Shown here: piece after piece, positions 15,634 through 17,587 of the stretch | Numbering within the stretch: position 1 is the first letter of the stretch | Layout of the letters: the number at the start of each line of letters is the position of its first letter | Source of the DNA: an uncultured Lachnospiraceae bacterium | GTDB taxonomy: Bacteria; Bacillota; Clostridia; Lachnospirales; Lachnospiraceae | Direction: 5' to 3' | NCBI GenBank assembly: GCA_900553305.1 | Contig: USDI01000026.1 | Span: 1-17,587, forward strand | Length of the DNA: 17,587 bases | Made by a program: the position numbers and the translations under genes | Notes under the pieces: model-generated | Told to the model about the DNA's origin: nothing | Databases searched by the model: none | The model's input: only the letters and a program-made list of their open reading frames with translations

Positions 15634-15714
15634 CATCCGTTCTACTCTCAAAAATGATCCCCTGATTCATTTCCTTATACATCATTTCCTCATAAATCCT
15701 TTTCTCCTATGCAG

Positions 15715-15743
15715 AAAAAAGGCAGCCGCATCATGCGGCTGCC
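15715..15743 (-). terminator. Intrinsic terminator of spoVG
   Basis: A near-perfect GC-rich palindrome at 15721-15743 (arms GGCAGCCGCA and TGCGGCTGCC) is followed on the minus strand by six T (15715-15720). It lies 13 bp after the spoVG stop codon. Confidence 0.95.
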
Positions 15744-15756
15744 CTGTCTGTTTTGT

Positions 15757-16029
15757 TTATTCAGAATCCGGTTCAGAGAGTGATCTCTCATAAGCATCAA
15801 GAATCATGGTCTGTACTCTTTCTCTGGTCCGTGAATTGATCGGATGAGCAATATCCCGATATTCTCCATCCGCTGCCTTTTTACTTGGCATTGCAATGAA
15901 CAATCCCTTATCCCCCTCAATAACCTTAATGTCATGAATCACCAGTTCATCATCCAGTGTAATGGATACGACAGCCTTCATCTTTCCTTCCTTCGTAATC
16001 TTGCGAACTCGAACGTCCGTAATCTGCAT
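15757..16029 (-). CDS. spoVG: Septation/sporulation regulator SpoVG
   Basis: A 90-aa protein of normal SpoVG length and pattern: MQITDVRVRKI start, the basic KMKAVVSITLDDELVIHDIK core, GLFIAMPSKK and DIAHPINSRTRERVQ. SpoVG is a small dimeric nucleic-acid-binding regulator. In Bacillus it affects asymmetric division, and in other Firmicutes it affects surface and virulence gene expression through RNA or DNA binding. AAGGGG precedes the ATG by about 8 nt. It has its own terminator, so it appears monocistronic. No convincing promoter, including a sigma-H one, could be assigned in the repeat-rich 292-bp upstream gap. Confidence 0.97.
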   Translation of the reverse strand: MQITDVRVRKITKEGKMKAVVSITLDDELVIHDIKVIEGDKGLFIAMPSKKAADGEYRDIAHPINSRTRERVQTMILDAYERSLSEPDSE

Positions 16030-16321
16030 AATTTTACCCCTTTCTTTCTTTTGTCCCTATACAAAATTCTTGCAGATTCCTAAGCTGTCATTCCCCTGTT
16101 GACGTGCAAGTATCTTCGTTCATAAATTTAATTAATAGCCGTTCCGCCATGCCATTCATAAGTTGTCGGTTTGCACGTATTTGTTATCCATATCCGGTTT
16201 CGCCGACAACTTATTTCATGCCGGGCGTCCGCCCTATACAAATGATCAGTCAACCCGTGCTCTGTGAGCAAGCTCCCTCGCACGAATTGCCCAATCATTT
16301 CTGCATGGCTGAACTGGTGTA
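16030..16321. other. Repeat- and palindrome-rich spacer between glgD and spoVG
   Basis: No gene is supported here. The region holds an 11-bp perfect inverted repeat (TAAGTTGTCGG 16159-16169, CCGACAACTTA 16203-16213), an 8-bp inverted pair (ACGTGCAA 16102-16109, TTGCACGT 16171-16178), a CGTGC/GCACG pair around 16256-16283 enclosing TGCTC/GAGCA, and a copy of the dispersed repeat. The spoVG ribosome site (AAGGGG) lies at its left end. The hairpins could terminate the glgCD transcript, although no T-tract terminator is visible. Confidence 0.6.
16145..16169 (-). repeat. Dispersed intergenic repeat copy within glgD-spoVG spacer
   Basis: The minus-strand reading CCGACAACTTATGAATGGCA then TGGCGG matches the copies at 901-925, 943-967 and 2300-2325. 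A partial inverted copy (CCGACAACTTATTTCATG) follows at 16203-16220, creating a stem of about 50 bp span. Confidence 0.6.
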
Positions 16322-17440
16322 TCAGATCACATACCGGTCATTTCTCTCCACAACAATCTTAATCTCATTCTCACCAACATAGTAAGAATTCGCCCGGATG
16401 GTATCATGACTTTCTATGATGCAGTTTTCAATGTGCGTATTATCCCCAATATAAACATCATTGAGAATAATGGAATTCTTGATGTAACAGTTATTTCCAA
16501 TGTACGTCTCTTTAAAGATCACGGAGTCTTCTACTGTTCCATTGATAATGGTTCCACTCGACACCAGACTGTTACGGACCTGTGCACCCGGATTATATTT
16601 TGCAGGAGGAAGATCATCCACCTTGGAATAAATATCCGGATACTGTTTAAAGAAATAATCTCTTGTTTCAGGCTTCAGGAAATCCATATTGGTTTCGAAA
16701 TAATCATCAACCGTAGCAATGTTTCTCCAGTAATCTGTAAGCTTGTATCCGTAGATTCTCTTCATATTCTTATAACGGATCAGAATATCCTTCACAAAAT
16801 CATAACGGTCTTCCTCCGCACACTTCTCAATCATCTCAATCAGCTGACGTCTTCTGACCACATAGATTCCGCAGGAAATCGTATTGGACTTCGCTACAAC
16901 CGGCTTCTCTTCGAATTCTTCAATCCGGCTTTCTTCGTTCATCTTCACTGTACCGAAACGGTCTACATTCACACCGGCCGGCATGTCCTTGCAGACAACT
17001 GTAATATCCGCCTTCTTGGCTACATGATATTCCAGCACCTTATTGTAATCCATCTTGTAAACACAGTCACCGGATGCTATTACTACATACGGCTCATGAC
17101 TGTTTTTAAGGAAGGACAGATTCTGTGCCATGGCATCTGCGGTTCCACGATACCAGAAATTGTTCTCTGCCGTAACGGAAGGAGTAAAGGGAAATAATCC
17201 TCCCTGCTTACGTCCGAAGTTCCACCACTTGGAGGAAATGAGATGCTCATTCAGACTTCCCGCATTGTACTGGGTAAATACGGCAACCTTCTGGATATGG
17301 GAGTTGGTCATATTGCTCAGTGCAAAGTCGATGCTTCGATAACTGCCTGCAATAGGCATTGCGCATACGGCTCTTTTCGATGAGAGCTCTTTCATTCTGT
17401 AACTGTTTCCACCTGCTAAAATTATACCGATTGCTCTCAC
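16322..17440 (-). CDS. glgD: Glucose-1-phosphate adenylyltransferase-type subunit GlgD
   Basis: A 372-aa nucleotidyltransferase-like protein: an N-terminal Rossmann-type domain to about 260, then a left-handed beta-helix of hexapeptide repeats (for example IINGTVEDSVIFKETYIGNNCYIKNS, residues about 300-350). GlgD pairs with GlgC to form ADP-glucose for glycogen synthesis in clostridia and bacilli. The catalytic loop is degenerate: GGNSYRM replaces GGxGxRL, and KRAVCAMP replaces the usual RAKPAVP, so the conserved Lys is Val (V25). The Asp of the ASGDCVYKMDY segment is retained. This supports a regulatory rather than fully catalytic role. The start is GTG, overlapping the glgC stop by 4 bp (GTGA), with GGAAGG upstream inside glgC. 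Confidence 0.95.
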   Translation of the reverse strand: MRAIGIILAGGNSYRMKELSSKRAVCAMPIAGSYRSIDFALSNMTNSHIQKVAVFTQYNAGSLNEHLISSKWWNFGRKQGGLFPFTPSVTAENNFWYRGTADAMAQNLSFLKNSHEPYVVIASGDCVYKMDYNKVLEYHVAKKADITVVCKDMPAGVNVDRFGTVKMNEESRIEEFEEKPVVAKSNTISCGIYVVRRRQLIEMIEKCAEEDRYDFVKDILIRYKNMKRIYGYKLTDYWRNIATVDDYFETNMDFLKPETRDYFFKQYPDIYSKVDDLPPAKYNPGAQVRNSLVSSGTIINGTVEDSVIFKETYIGNNCYIKNSIILNDVYIGDNTHIENCIIESHDTIRANSYYVGENEIKIVVERNDRYVI

Positions 17441-17587
17441 TTATTATCACCTTCCTTAATTAAAGTTTTACCGCTTGCAAGGAATTTCTCAGGGTAGTCG
17501 GAATCGTCTGTCTTACCAAAGATACAGGTGTTCTTTCCTACAGTGATGCCGTCCGGAATCACACTCTTCTCACCGATGGTAACAATT
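17437..17587 (-). CDS. glgC: C-terminal end of glucose-1-phosphate adenylyltransferase GlgC (5' part outside window)
   Basis: The last 49 codons, beginning IVTIGEKSVIPDGITVGKN, have a beta-helix hexapeptide pattern (IG-x-x, IP-x-G) as at the end of GlgC, and finish with TGA overlapping the GTG start of glgD (GTGA at 17437-17440). The identification rests on this tail and on the glgC-glgD order found in Firmicutes. GlgC is the catalytic subunit making ADP-glucose. The active site lies outside the window. Confidence 0.8.
   Translation of the reverse strand, partial: IVTIGEKSVIPDGITVGKNTCIFGKTDDSDYPEKFLASGKTLIKEGDNK

Noticed and set aside
16060..16110. Sigma-H promoter for spoVG
   Set aside because: AGGAAT and GAAT-like words occur but their spacing (about 6 or 11 nt) does not fit the sigma-H pattern.
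16406..17197. 263-aa open frame on the plus strand
   Set aside because: It is fully antisense to glgD, whose family match and codon frame are clear; the plus-strand protein shows no recognisable domain or ribosome site.

Overview
The window looks like a chromosomal segment of a spore-forming-lineage Firmicute of class Clostridia, most likely a Lachnospiraceae-type gut bacterium. This is an inference from the paired glgC-glgD genes, SpoVG, a Spo0A-type DNA-binding protein, Mfd/Pth and moderate GC content; no rRNA or marker phylogeny was possible. Nearly every gene lies on the minus strand, so transcription runs from high to low coordinates.

Right end (about 17.6 to 15.7 kb): the 3' end of glgC overlaps glgD by 4 bp (glycogen synthesis). 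A 292-bp repeat-rich spacer follows, then spoVG with a clear intrinsic terminator. Next (15.7 to 13.0 kb) is a two-gene unit: a small membrane-anchored acidic protein (DUF6110-like) and a P1B-type metal ATPase whose membrane metal-site motif is SCA instead of CPx. A good sigma-A-like promoter and a Fur-box-like inverted repeat lie upstream, and a strong hairpin terminator lies downstream. This layout resembles the ferrosome (FezA/FezB) iron-storage module and is the most interesting functional hypothesis here.

Middle (12.9 to 5.1 kb): pth and mfd abut exactly (tRNA recycling and transcription-coupled repair). Then comes a phosphate-type cluster: a Na/Pi cotransporter with a PhoU-like tail, an OmpR/PhoB-family response regulator, and a PhoR-like histidine kinase with almost no extracellular sensor.

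Left (5.1 to 1.1 kb): an apparent operon starts with a 131-aa protein that is essentially only the C-terminal DNA-binding domain of Spo0A, with no receiver. It continues with a PseC-like aminotransferase, a GT2 glycosyltransferase and a glycosyltransferase with the D/E-D/E-G and HP motifs of bacterial sialyltransferases. Together these suggest surface glycosylation with a nonulosonic-type or amino-deoxy sugar, whose other enzymes must be encoded elsewhere.

Left end (1.1 kb to 1): a 148-bp MITE-like element with perfect 15-bp terminal inverted repeats, copies of a dispersed intergenic repeat, and 32-33 bp tandem repeats carrying the promoter of an AAA ATPase of the DUF4143 type, which runs off the window. 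Intergenic repeats related to those on the left recur at 2.3 kb and 16.15 kb.
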